Shown: positions 1 to 8,579 of the stretch, piece after piece
Numbering within the stretch: the first letter of the stretch is position 1
How the letters are laid out: each line of letters starts with the position of its first letter
From: Bifidobacterium myosotis
GTDB taxonomy: Bacteria > Actinomycetota > Actinomycetes > Actinomycetales > Bifidobacteriaceae
Reading direction: 5' to 3'
DNA: 64,000 bases
Assembly (NCBI RefSeq): GCF_002259745.1
Contig: NZ_MWWW01000016.1
Coordinates: 79,066 to 143,065 of the forward strand
Notes under the pieces: generated by a model
Database searches by the model: none
Told to the model about the DNA's origin: nothing
Seen by the model: the letters and a program-made list of their open reading frames with translations, nothing else
Program-made: the position numbers and the translations under genes

Positions 1-1840
1 GCAGGTGCAGCTCCTCACGCAGCTTCACATGCTCGAATCCCAGATATCCCGCGGTCGGCGGCAGGTCGTGCGTGGTCACCGAGGCCAACGCCTGACGCCG
101 GTATTCGCTCGGCTTCTTGTACGGGTCGCCCGCGTTCGGCGAATCGTCCACACGCGCGAACCATTCCACATCCGTGCCCAGCACGCCATGATCGGCCAGG
201 ATGCGGCGCACGTAATCGGGCACCGTGCCCAGATCCTCGCCGATCACCATGCCGCCGGCGCGCGTGGCCTCGATGGACAGCACGCCAAGCATGGCCTCGT
301 GGTTGTACATCACATACGCGCCGTTCTTGGCGCCGAGCCCCTGAGGAATCCACCACAGGCGGAACAGTCCCAGCACATGGTCGATGCGCACCGCGCCAGC
401 GTGCTCGTACATGGCGTGGACCATCTCGCGGTACACCTGATAGCCGGTGGCCTCCAGATACCGCGGATTGAACGGCGGCTGACCCCAATCCTGCCCCTGT
501 TGGTTGTAGAAGTCCGGCGGGCAGCCCACGGTCACCGAGCCGGTGGCGAAGCGTTCGGGGTTGGCCCAGGCGTCCGCGCCCAAGCCGTGCACGCCCACGG
601 CCATGTCCTGCATGAGTCCCAGCGCCATGCCGCTTTCCGTGGCGGCGTGCTGCGCCTCGGTCACCTGCTCGGCGGCGATCCACTGCAGCCAGCGGTTGAA
701 TTCGAACAGGTCGTGGTGGGTTTCGACCAGCGCCGTGACTTCGGGGGCGTCGATGCGCTTGTCGAAGAACCAGCGGTTCTCGCCCCAGGGTGCGCCCCAG
801 ACCTCGAAGCACACGCACCAGGTGGCGAACGAGTCGAGATCCGGGCCGGCCAGGGCCTTGAAACGCTCGAATTCCAGCTCGCGCTTGGCGTTGCGCCCCG
901 CCTCGAAGATGAGTCGCAGGGCCGGGCGCTTGGCCTCCCACGCCGCGTTGATGTCCATCGGCGTGGACTCGTCGTTGCGTGCGGCCACGGAGGCGTGAAG
1001 CTCATCCACGCGTGCGCGCACGTCGTCGGGCAGGGTGCCGTACTCGGGGATGTCCTGCGGGCGGATGTACGTCACGTTGAGGAATCGGCGCGATTCGGGC
1101 AGGTAGGGAGACGGTTCCAGCGGCGTGATCGGCGCGCCGGCGTGGATCGGGTTGATGAGCATGAAGTCCGCGCCGGATTCGTGCGCCGCGTCGATGAGCA
1201 GTCGCTTCAGGTCGCCGTAGTCGCCGACGCCCCAGGAGTCGTGGGAGCGCACGGAATACATCTGCGTCATCCAGCCCCAGCGCTGTTGTTCGGCAACGGC
1301 CTCCGGCACGGGGATACGCGCCGGTGCGGCGATGATGGTGGCGTGTCCGGCGCGGCCGTCCGCCGTGACGTCGAGGGTGTGATAGCCCATCGGCAGGTCG
1401 GCGCCCAGCGTCAGGACCGGATGACCGGAGTTGAGGTCCGGCAACACCGTGCAGCCGTCGAAGGGGGAGCCGTCTTCGAGTGTGACCGTGACGGTCACGT
1501 CTTCGTCGGCCGGGCAGTTCAGCTGGATTGACGTCGATGTGCCGGTGACGGCGACCACCGTGGGGTTAAGCAAACGTTTGCTTTCGGCTTCCTCGAGATC
1601 GGCCATGGACCGTGCGATGGCCTCGTCGCTGGAGGCATCCACATCGAGGGCCTTCAGTACGGCGACCAGCGCGGCGTCGCTGATTTCGGTGTAGGTGCCG
1701 AGCTGGTCGATGAATGAGGTGGCGAGGCCCGATGCCTTGGCCAGTTTGATGAGCGGTCGCGCGAGCCGCTGTGCGCTTTCCGTACGCTGGTGGTGTTCCA
1801 AGGTGCTGGTTGCCGCTTCGTTGCCGTGACCGTCGGTCAT
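1..1840 (-). CDS. malQ: 4-alpha-glucanotransferase (amylomaltase), 3' end outside window
   Basis: Reading the minus strand from the ATG at 1840 gives an open frame that runs off the left edge, so about 613 codons are visible and the C-terminus is missing. MalQ (GH77) transfers glucan chains between maltodextrins in the cytoplasm. Visible family features are a poorly conserved N-terminal region (about residues 1-190), then RWGWMTQMYSVRSHDSWGVGDYG split over the usual GH77 entry motif, VRIDHVLGLFRLWWIP (nucleophile region, Asp in RIDH), and GEDLGTVPDYVR with the catalytic Glu. An AAGGAGTCATC ribosome site precedes the ATG. It is transcribed in the same direction as the upstream glycosidase gene (ends at 2069, 228 bp away), as expected for an intracellular maltodextrin module. 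A perfect LacI-type palindrome lies inside the coding region at 1568-1583. Confidence 0.93.
   Translation of the reverse strand, partial: MTDGHGNEAATSTLEHHQRTESAQRLARPLIKLAKASGLATSFIDQLGTYTEISDAALVAVLKALDVDASSDEAIARSMADLEEAESKRLLNPTVVAVTGTSTSIQLNCPADEDVTVTVTLEDGSPFDGCTVLPDLNSGHPVLTLGADLPMGYHTLDVTADGRAGHATIIAAPARIPVPEAVAEQQRWGWMTQMYSVRSHDSWGVGDYGDLKRLLIDAAHESGADFMLINPIHAGAPITPLEPSPYLPESRRFLNVTYIRPQDIPEYGTLPDDVRARVDELHASVAARNDESTPMDINAAWEAKRPALRLIFEAGRNAKRELEFERFKALAGPDLDSFATWCVCFEVWGAPWGENRWFFDKRIDAPEVTALVETHHDLFEFNRWLQWIAAEQVTEAQHAATESGMALGLMQDMAVGVHGLGADAWANPERFATGSVTVGCPPDFYNQQGQDWGQPPFNPRYLEATGYQVYREMVHAMYEHAGAVRIDHVLGLFRLWWIPQGLGAKNGAYVMYNHEAMLGVLSIEATRAGGMVIGEDLGTVPDYVRRILADHGVLGTDVEWFARVDDSPNAGDPYKKPSEYRRQALASVTTHDLPPTAGYLGFEHVKLREELHL
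1568..1583. promoter_or_regulatory. LacI-type operator inside malQ
   Basis: The 16-bp perfect palindrome aagcaaacgtttgctt sits about 86 codons into malQ. It has the same AACGTT core as the sites beside the LacI gene at 13.6 kb. The match to a LacI-family operator is seen; its use as a roadblock or auxiliary site is inference. Confidence 0.5.
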
Positions 1841-1971
1841 GATGACTCCTTGCCTTGATTGTAGGGTGATGCTAGTCGTTTGCATTGCTGTTTGATGGCC
1901 GCTCTGCGTTGAGCTTCCGGCAATCTGGCAGGCCAATGTTCGCTCTGTTCTGAATTCAAGGGTAGCTTATT

Positions 1972-1990
1972 GTGACAACGATTGCAAAAT
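1972..1990. promoter_or_regulatory. weak LacI-like operator upstream of malQ
   Basis: The sequence gtgacaacgattgcaaaat lies about 135 bp before the malQ start. It matches the GCAAACG-type half-sites of the other candidate operators only partly. It is the best candidate in the 228-bp gap between the glycosidase gene and malQ. Confidence 0.25.
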
Positions 1991-2068
1991 ATGGGTGAGT
2001 TGGGCTGTCTTCTGGTGCTTGTGGACGTCCGAACGCGCATTCCGTCCTTCCTGCTGCGCCCGAACAGG

Positions 2069-3910
2069 TCACTCCACTATTGCAAACGACTGCGGTGGCA
2101 AACGCAACCGTCCGTCCTCCACGGCCGGTCCTCCCAAGGCAAGCGCGATGGACGGCGAAGTTCCGATTCCGTCCGGCAATTCCACGTATTCCGTCTCTCG
2201 CCCGGGATTCATGGCGATAAGCATGACCGCCGGCGCGTCCGCCGGAGCGTCGATAGCGGCCTCGGCGGCGATACCCTGCGCGGGCCATACTGGCGCAACC
2301 GTTGCGGCGGTCCGCAGATAGGCGAACGTGCGCCCGTCCTCCGGTGCGGCGACCACTGCAAATCCGGCGTCGGCCGTCAGTGCCGCCCGGCCTGTCCGCA
2401 GCGTCAGCAGCGTGTGCGCCCAATTGAGTAGCGAATCCTGGCGCGCCAGTTCGTCGGCGACGGTCGGCGCGTCCGCGTCCGGGTCTACCGGCAGGTACAG
2501 CTGGCCTGCTGGCGCGGTCGAGAAGCCGAGATTCGCCATGCCCGAGTCCCATTGCATCGGCGTACGGCTGCCTGTGCGCGTGTAGCCGCCCTCCTGGGTG
2601 GGCAGCGGGCGGTATCGCATGCCGATCTCGTCGCCGTAATACAGGAACGGGCATCCCGGCATGGTCAGCAGCATGCCGTACGCCACCTTGCGCTCGCGTT
2701 CGGTGAGCCGCGGCGCCGTGCGGAGTGTGTCATGGTTGCAGGTGATGAGATCGAACAGTCCGTCGGCGCGCTCGGTCTCGCGCAGCTGCGGCAGATACTG
2801 TTCAAGGAACGGTGCGATCGAGGTGCCCGAATCCGTGTTGAAGTAGCTGGCGTCGCCCTCATGCAGAAGCGGGGTGTCGGTGTTGCGCAGCAGCAGGTTG
2901 TACCCGTTCGGATGCCCGCCCCAGCGCCAGTCGAGGTAGAAGTCCATGTCGAACCCGGCCTCCATGGATTCGTGTGGACGCCCCCATTCGGAGACGAACG
3001 CGGCCTCGGGGAATTCGGGTCGGATTTTCGAGAACAGATACTGCCAGGTGCGGATGGTGAACGGCTTGCCTTCGTCGTCGTGTTTGACCAGACTGTCTGC
3101 CATGTCCACGCGGAATCCGTCCGCCCCGCGGGAGAGCCAGAAGCGCATGACGTCGAGCATCGCCTCGCAGGTGGCCAGGGCGTCCGGGCCGAGCGCCGGT
3201 TTCTGCCACGGCTGGCTGGGATGGGCGAACCCGTAGTTCAAGGCCGGCTGGCACTTGAAGAAGTTGAGGATGTAGGTGCCGTCGCGTTCGGTCTCGCCGC
3301 CGATGAACGGCAGCCCGTCGCCGCCGGCGATCCACGAATCGGTCCAGATGTACCGTTCGGAGACGTCGATGGGCGAATCCGGGGATTCCGGATGCGGGCC
3401 GTCGGGGAGCACGGTCCGATCGGCGGGGTCGGGCTGCGCGCTGGCCCGGAACCATGCGTGCTCTTCGCTGGTGTGACCGGGCACCAGATCAAGCAGCACA
3501 TGCATTCCACGTTCGTGGGCCGCCTCGAACAGGGCGACGAGGTCGTCGTTGGTGCCGTAGCGCGGGGCAACTCGCGTGTAGTCGCGCACGTCGTAGCCGG
3601 CGTCCCTAAACGGTGAATCGAAGCAGGGGTTGAGCCACAGTGCGTTGCATCCGAGCTCCCTGATGTAGTCGAGCCGGTCGAGAACGCCCGGCAGGTCGCC
3701 GATGCCGTCGCCGTTCGTGTCGGCGAACGACTGCGGATACACCTCGTAGAACCGTGCGTATGCGAGCCATGCCGGCCGGGGGAATCGACGGCGGGCTGTC
3801 TGGCGGATGTTGTGGTGTTTGTCGCGCCGGGGTTCTCGGGAGTGCCGTACAGGGGATTCCCGCGGAGGCTCGCTGCCGTTGGTCTGGGCGTGTCGTGTGT
3901 GGTCGGTCAT
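2069..3910 (-). CDS. GH13 family glycosidase (alpha-glucosidase / trehalose-synthase-like)
   Basis: 613 residues from the ATG at 3910, chosen because CAGGAG lies 6-11 bases before it; a start at 3961 would add 17 residues but has no such site. The protein has no signal peptide and should act in the cytoplasm on imported oligosaccharides. GH13 regions are visible: FYEVYPQSFADTNGDGIGD near residue 70, DLVPGHTS (region I), GFRVDMADSL with nucleophile Asp269, FVSEWGRP with acid/base Glu308, and ITCNHDT with His393-Asp394. Region I has Gly where most GH13 enzymes have Asn (NH becomes GH). The C-terminal beta domain is short. It lies divergent from malE and upstream of malQ. The exact substrate (maltose, maltodextrin, trehalose or others) cannot be told from sequence reading. 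Confidence 0.85.
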   Translation of the reverse strand: MTDHTRHAQTNGSEPPRESPVRHSREPRRDKHHNIRQTARRRFPRPAWLAYARFYEVYPQSFADTNGDGIGDLPGVLDRLDYIRELGCNALWLNPCFDSPFRDAGYDVRDYTRVAPRYGTNDDLVALFEAAHERGMHVLLDLVPGHTSEEHAWFRASAQPDPADRTVLPDGPHPESPDSPIDVSERYIWTDSWIAGGDGLPFIGGETERDGTYILNFFKCQPALNYGFAHPSQPWQKPALGPDALATCEAMLDVMRFWLSRGADGFRVDMADSLVKHDDEGKPFTIRTWQYLFSKIRPEFPEAAFVSEWGRPHESMEAGFDMDFYLDWRWGGHPNGYNLLLRNTDTPLLHEGDASYFNTDSGTSIAPFLEQYLPQLRETERADGLFDLITCNHDTLRTAPRLTERERKVAYGMLLTMPGCPFLYYGDEIGMRYRPLPTQEGGYTRTGSRTPMQWDSGMANLGFSTAPAGQLYLPVDPDADAPTVADELARQDSLLNWAHTLLTLRTGRAALTADAGFAVVAAPEDGRTFAYLRTAATVAPVWPAQGIAAEAAIDAPADAPAVMLIAMNPGRETEYVELPDGIGTSPSIALALGGPAVEDGRLRLPPQSFAIVE

Positions 3911-3982
3911 GGGAAACTCCTGTGTTTCGTAGAGCTGAGCGCGTTGAGCTATCGATTGCAATTATACGCAATTCCGGCAAAA

Positions 3983-4089
3983 TGCCAACGTATGCAAATC
4001 TTGTGCTAGCCTTACAGCCAACGATGCAATAAAGGACTGCGACACTAGCATTTCCAAGGAGCAACCGCGATGATGCGAGCGTATGCATC
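3983..4089. promoter_or_regulatory. operator cluster between glycosidase and malE
   Basis: Between the divergent glycosidase and malE genes there are two clear LacI-like sites, tgccaacgtatgca (3983-3996) and atgcgagcgtatgcat (4073-4088), and a weaker agccaacgatgcaat (4015-4029). All share the GYRAACGTATGC pattern seen next to the LacI-family gene at 13.6 kb. The motif matches are seen; binding by the regulator encoded at 12446-13471 is inference. Confidence 0.5.
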
Positions 4090-4166
4090 CCAGTGTAGGA
4101 GAACAATCTGAAAACGTGTGCATCGTGAGCTCGGGCGAACAGACCGAACAGAGAAAGGACAGATCA

Positions 4167-5420
4167 ATGAAGATCAACTGGAAGAAGGCTCTCGGCCTCA
4201 CCGCCGCTGTGGCCATGCTGATGCCGCTCGCCGCATGCGGTTCCGATTCCGGCGACAAGGGCGGTGCCGCCACCGCCGGCACCGAGGAGGTGACCCTGAG
4301 CGTCTGGGCCCCGCAGGAGGATCAGGCCAAGGGCGACGACGGCTCCGAGCCCTGGCTGACCCAGGTCGAGGCCAACTTCGAAAAGGAGCACCCCGAATAC
4401 AAGATCACATGGAAGAACGATGTGGTCTCCGAGGGTGACGCCGTGACCAAGGTCAAGACCGATCCGTCCGCTGCGGCCGACGTCTACATGTTCGCCTCCG
4501 ATCAGCTCGGCGGCCTCATGGAGGTGCAGGGCATCGGCGAACTCGGTACCGATGCCGAGCAGCAGCTCAAGGAGCAGAACGGCGATCTGGAAATCGCCTC
4601 CATGACCGGCACCGACGGCAAGTACTACGGTGTGCCATACACCGATAACACCTGGTTCATGTACTACGACAAGTCCACCTTCTCAGAGGATGACGTCAAG
4701 AGCCTCGACACAATGCTGTCCAAGGCCGCGGTCTCCTTCCCGCTCAACGATTCCTGGTACATCGGCGGCTTCTACGACGGCCTGCAGCTGTTCGGCGCGG
4801 ACGGTACCGACGAATCCGCCGGCATGGTCTTCCCGAAGGACGCCGGCGACATCTCCAAGTACCTCGTGGACCTCGCCGCCAACCCGAACTTCCACAACAG
4901 CGCCGACAACTCCGGTCTGTCCGAGATGACCGAAGGCACCGTCAAGGCGTTCTTCTCCGGCTCCTGGTCGGCCGCCGACATCAAGGCCGCCCTCGGTGAC
5001 AACATGGGCGTCGCCCAGCTGCCGACGTTCACCGTGAACGGCCAGACCAAGCAGATGAAGTCCTTCGCCGCCACCAAGGCCGCCGCCTACAACCCGAACG
5101 CCAAGAACACCAAGGCCGCCGCCCAGTTCGCCGCCTACCTCGGCTCCACCGAGTCGCAGAAGCTGCACTACGAGCTGCGCAACATCATCCCGACCGACAA
5201 GTCCCTGGCTAGCCTGACCGCCGATGACCCGGTCGCCATCGGCCAGACCGACACCATGGCCAACACCGCCATCCTGCAGTCCGGTCTGGCCGGCATGTCC
5301 TCCTGGTGGGACCCCGCCAAGGCCTTCGGCGACGCCATCCTCAACAAGGAGGTCACCTCCGACAACGCGCAGGCCAAGACCGACGAATGGGTCAAGCAGG
5401 TCGGCAAGTACGCCGAGTGA
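4167..5420 (+). CDS. malE: maltose/maltodextrin ABC transporter substrate-binding lipoprotein
   Basis: 417 residues from the ATG at 4167, which follows GAGAAAGGAC; upstream in-frame ATGs lack this site. The N-terminus is a lipoprotein signal peptide ending in the lipobox LAAC with Cys24, so the protein is tethered outside the cell. It belongs to the family 1 extracellular solute-binding proteins. Visible segments are LSVWAPQEDQ near the mature N-terminus, YGVPYTDNTWFMYYDKS and SGSWSAADIKAALGDNMG. The neighbours malF and malG and the flanking starch enzymes indicate maltose or maltodextrin as ligand. The 405-bp gap before malF holds two strong hairpins, which would allow more malE than malFG transcript. 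Confidence 0.92.
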   Translation: MKINWKKALGLTAAVAMLMPLAACGSDSGDKGGAATAGTEEVTLSVWAPQEDQAKGDDGSEPWLTQVEANFEKEHPEYKITWKNDVVSEGDAVTKVKTDPSAAADVYMFASDQLGGLMEVQGIGELGTDAEQQLKEQNGDLEIASMTGTDGKYYGVPYTDNTWFMYYDKSTFSEDDVKSLDTMLSKAAVSFPLNDSWYIGGFYDGLQLFGADGTDESAGMVFPKDAGDISKYLVDLAANPNFHNSADNSGLSEMTEGTVKAFFSGSWSAADIKAALGDNMGVAQLPTFTVNGQTKQMKSFAATKAAAYNPNAKNTKAAAQFAAYLGSTESQKLHYELRNIIPTDKSLASLTADDPVAIGQTDTMANTAILQSGLAGMSSWWDPAKAFGDAILNKEVTSDNAQAKTDEWVKQVGKYAE

Positions 5421-5540
5421 CGGCTCCCGGTCCGGTCGTCTCGATCGGACTGTGGCCGACTGCATGGCCGGGGCGTGACCGCGCCGCGGCCGCCGCCATG
5501 CCCGTCATAACCGAATGTGAGGGTTCCGTAAGGTACGCCA

Positions 5541-5582
5541 GTTGCGGGCGGATGATGTGAAGCCGTTGCGTCCGCCCGCAAC
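5541..5582 (+). terminator. hairpin 1 between malE and malF
   Basis: Perfect 12-bp arms gttgcgggcgga (5541-5552) and tccgcccgcaac (5571-5582) with an 18-base loop. No T tract follows directly. It could end most malE transcripts or stabilise the malE 3' end. Confidence 0.5.
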
Positions 5583-5632
5583 CCCTCGCCAATCAACGGT
5601 TTCAGCTCTTTTCCTCTCTTCCTCCATTGCCC

Positions 5633-5677
5633 GTAGAGTTCGGGTGCCGAACGCCGCGTCCGGCACCCGAACTCTAC
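5633..5677 (+). terminator. hairpin 2 between malE and malF
   Basis: Perfect 17-bp arms gtagagttcgggtgccg (5633-5649) and cggcacccgaactctac (5661-5677) with an 11-base loop. It lies 51 bp after the first hairpin and about 150 bp before malF. Read-through would be needed for malF unless a promoter lies in 5678-5825, where I see none that is convincing. Confidence 0.55.
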
Positions 5678-5825
5678 GCGGTTCCGACGCGACGATCGGC
5701 GGAGGGGATACGGAACGTCAGTCAAGGCGCGCGATCGCCGGCGCAAGGAGGTGCCGGAACCAAGGATCGCGCATCAGGTTTTCACAACAACTCACATCTT
5801 GGAACATATTGGAGGCGGTGGGGTT

Positions 5826-7229
5826 ATGACAACGGCAACCCTTTCCCCGCGGGAGATGAAGCGCCGCAAGCGAATGGGCGCGGATTACGTGGCGCCTTCG
5901 CGATATTCGGTGAAGGCCGCGTTGACCAAGGGAGACATCTTCACCAAGCTGTCGGCGGTCGTGTTCGGCCTCGGCAACATCGTCCGCAGACAGTTCGTCA
6001 AAGGCGTCGCGCTTCTGGCGCTGGAGATCGCGTTCATCGTATTCATGATCACGAGCGGCGCCGGGTATCTGGGCAAGCTTCCCAGCCTAGGCGATCAGGA
6101 ACAGGGCAAGCAGCTTGTGGATGGCTTCTGGGTGTACGTCCAGGGCGATAACTCGGTGGTGATCCTGCTGTACGGCGTGTGCACCATAGTGGCCTGCCTG
6201 CTGTTCGTCTATCTGTGGACGATCTCCCTCAAGTGCGCGTACAAGGCCGAATGTCTGGCCCGTAAGGACGGCAAGGCCCCCGATCTGAAGTCCGATCTGC
6301 ATGCGCTGACCGACCAGAAGGCCCATCAGCTGCTCATGTTCCTGCCCACGCTCGGCATCCTTGTGTTCACCGTGCTGCCGCTGATTTTCATGATCTCGAT
6401 GGCGTTCACCAGCTACGACCGCGACCATCTGGTGCTGTTCGACTGGGTGGGATTGGAGAACTTCGGCAAGGTGTTCTCCACCGGCAACGGTACGGTCAGC
6501 GCCCGCCTGTTCGTCCAAGTGACCATCTGGACGCTGGTGTGGGCGTTCTTCGCCACCTTCCTCAACTTCTTCCTCGGCATGTTCTTCGCCATGGTCATCA
6601 ACCGCAGGACCACGCGGTTCAAGGGCTTCTGGCGTGCGTGCTTCTCGATGTCCATCGCCGTGCCGCAGTTCGTCTCCCTGCTGGTCATGCACACCATGCT
6701 CCAGCCCACCGGCGCCATCAACCGTCTGCTCATGCAGTGGGGGTGGATCGATCAGGCGCTGCCGTTCTTCACCGACACCACATGGGCGCGCGTCACCGTG
6801 ATCGTGATCAACCTGTGGGTTGGCATCCCGTATACGATCATGCAGATCACCGGCATCCTGCAGAACATCCCGGCCGACCTGTACGAGGCCGCCCGCATCG
6901 ACGGCGCGAACTGGTGGCAGATCTTCACCAAGATCACGATGCCGTACATCATCTTCGTGCTCACGCCGTACCTGATCACCACGTTCACCGGCAACGTGAA
7001 CAACTTCAACGTGATCTACCTGCTGTCGGGCGGCGCCCCGGTGCCGATCGGCGACTCCGCCGGCACCACCGACCTGCTGATCACCTGGCTGTACAAGCTC
7101 ACGGTGGATAAGAACGACTACAACCTCGGCGCCGTAATCGGCATCATGACGTTCATCGTCCTGGCGGTGGTGTCCCTGGTCACCTACCGCAATTCCGGTT
7201 CCTACAAGAACGAGGAGGCATTCCGGTGA
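5826..7229 (+). CDS. malF: maltodextrin ABC transporter permease
   Basis: 467 residues from the ATG at 5826, after the TTGGAGGCGG ribosome site. It is an inner membrane permease of the MalF type with an extended N-terminal region: an early hydrophobic segment (GVALLALEIAFIVFMIT), a long loop, then the main bundle. The EAA loop for contact with the ATPase is YEAARIDGANWWQIFTKITM near residue 355-375. It overlaps malG by the GTGA at 7226-7229, so the two are translationally coupled. No ATP-binding subunit is encoded in the window. A shared MsiK-type ATPase elsewhere in the genome would be usual for actinobacterial sugar importers. Confidence 0.9.
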   Translation: MTTATLSPREMKRRKRMGADYVAPSRYSVKAALTKGDIFTKLSAVVFGLGNIVRRQFVKGVALLALEIAFIVFMITSGAGYLGKLPSLGDQEQGKQLVDGFWVYVQGDNSVVILLYGVCTIVACLLFVYLWTISLKCAYKAECLARKDGKAPDLKSDLHALTDQKAHQLLMFLPTLGILVFTVLPLIFMISMAFTSYDRDHLVLFDWVGLENFGKVFSTGNGTVSARLFVQVTIWTLVWAFFATFLNFFLGMFFAMVINRRTTRFKGFWRACFSMSIAVPQFVSLLVMHTMLQPTGAINRLLMQWGWIDQALPFFTDTTWARVTVIVINLWVGIPYTIMQITGILQNIPADLYEAARIDGANWWQIFTKITMPYIIFVLTPYLITTFTGNVNNFNVIYLLSGGAPVPIGDSAGTTDLLITWLYKLTVDKNDYNLGAVIGIMTFIVLAVVSLVTYRNSGSYKNEEAFR

Positions 7230-8122
7230 GCAAGCACAACATTCAGAAGGCCGAATCGCATAGCCTGATGCACGATACGAGGAAGCGCCGCATTCTGGGC
7301 GACGTCTTCGCGCACCTGTTCCTCGCGGTCATGGCCGTGATCTGGCTGATTCCCATCGTGTGGGTGTTCGCGGAAAGCTTCAACGCGAACACTGCGCCGT
7401 ACACCAAAACGTTCTTCCCCACCGAATTCTCGCTGAAGAACTACGTCGGGTTGTTCACCGACAAGTCGGTGCTCGACTTCCCGAAGATGTTCATGAACAC
7501 ATTCATCGTGGCATGCTTCGTATGCGTCATCTCGATGGCGTTCGTGTTGTCCGTGGCGTACTGCATGAGCCGACTGCGGTTCCGTACGCGTCGCACGTTC
7601 ATGAACGTGGTGCTGATTCTGGGCATGTTCCCCGGCATCATGGCCGTTTCCGCCATCTACTTCATCCTGAAGGCCGTGGGCCTGACCAGCGAGGGCCTGA
7701 CCACAATCGCGCTGATCCTGGTCTACTCCGCAGGTTCCGGTGCAGGCTTCTACGTGATGAAGGGCTACATGGACACGATTCCGACCTCGCTTGACGAGGC
7801 CGCGATGCTCGACGGCTGCACCCGACTGCAGGTGTTCACCAAGATCATCATCCCGATATGCAAGCCCATGATCGTCTATCAGGCCATCATCGGTTTCCTG
7901 ACCCCGTGGCTCGACTTCGTGATGGCCAAGGTGATCTGCCGTACGCAGTCCAACTACACGGTGGCGCTCGGCCTGTGGCTCATGCTGCAGAAGGAGTACA
8001 TCCAGAACTGGTACGCACGCTTCGCCGCCGCGGCCGTGGTCATCTCCATCCCGATCGCCATCCTCTTCATCGTCATGCAACGCTTCTACCAGGAGTCCAT
8101 GAGTGGATCGGTAAAGGGCTGA
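7226..8122 (+). CDS. malG: maltodextrin ABC transporter permease
   Basis: 298 residues starting at GTG 7226, which overlaps the malF stop; ACGAGGAGG lies just upstream. Six hydrophobic segments are visible, beginning with LFLAVMAVIWLIPIVWVFAE. The EAA loop is LDEAAMLDGCTRLQVFTKII near residues 190-210. With MalE and MalF it forms the membrane part of a carbohydrate uptake system of the CUT1 class. It is the last gene of the transporter unit; a pair of hairpin-containing direct repeats follows it. Confidence 0.9.
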   Translation: MSKHNIQKAESHSLMHDTRKRRILGDVFAHLFLAVMAVIWLIPIVWVFAESFNANTAPYTKTFFPTEFSLKNYVGLFTDKSVLDFPKMFMNTFIVACFVCVISMAFVLSVAYCMSRLRFRTRRTFMNVVLILGMFPGIMAVSAIYFILKAVGLTSEGLTTIALILVYSAGSGAGFYVMKGYMDTIPTSLDEAAMLDGCTRLQVFTKIIIPICKPMIVYQAIIGFLTPWLDFVMAKVICRTQSNYTVALGLWLMLQKEYIQNWYARFAAAAVVISIPIAILFIVMQRFYQESMSGSVKG

Positions 8123-8124
8123 CG

Positions 8125-8319
8125 CGTAATGCGAAGCCCAGTGGGCTTCGCATAGCGTCAGCCTGAGTGAGGCGGTAGCCGAGCGAAGGCGATGCTGAGT
8201 CTCGCCGGAGGCGAGTCCGTAATTGCAGGGGCCGGAGGCGAGTCGTAATGCGAAGCCCAGTGGGCTTCGCATAGCGTCAGCCTGAGTGAGGCGATGGCCG
8301 AGCGAAGGTGATGCTGAGT
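8125..8319. repeat. two 76-bp direct repeats, each with a perfect hairpin
   Basis: Copy 1 is 8125-8200 and copy 2 is 8244-8319, with three mismatches in 76. Each holds the hairpin atgcgaagccca / tgggcttcgcat (8129-8153 and 8248-8272). They lie directly after malG and may end or stabilise its transcript. The whole 8123-8579 gap has no gene; a fragment of repeat family A follows at 8336. Confidence 0.8.
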
Positions 8320-8335
8320 GAAGGCTCGTATTTAT

Positions 8336-8393
8336 TAGCCCCTCTGATGAGGGGGCTGGCAGCGAAGCTGACTGGGGGAAGACCGAAGCTCAT
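8336..8393. repeat. fragment of intergenic repeat family A
   Basis: The segment contains the gcgaagctgactgggg core and a short tgatgaggggg hairpin. Both are shared with the full family A copies at 20328, 21584 and 34638, but the terminal inverted repeats are missing here. Confidence 0.6.
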
Positions 8394-8579
8394 ATTGATC
8401 CGTGCAGGAGGCGAGCCCACTCGGCAGGGACCGTGAAAGAATAATCCTGTACAAAGAATCCCTCATCGCAGATTCGCCGCGGGATTCCACAGGTCCGTCC
8501 GCGCAGCCGACGGGGGAGAGACGGCGGCGAATCCGTATCAGGCAGCCGTTCGTCACCCGTCACAACCAAAGGAGACGTC

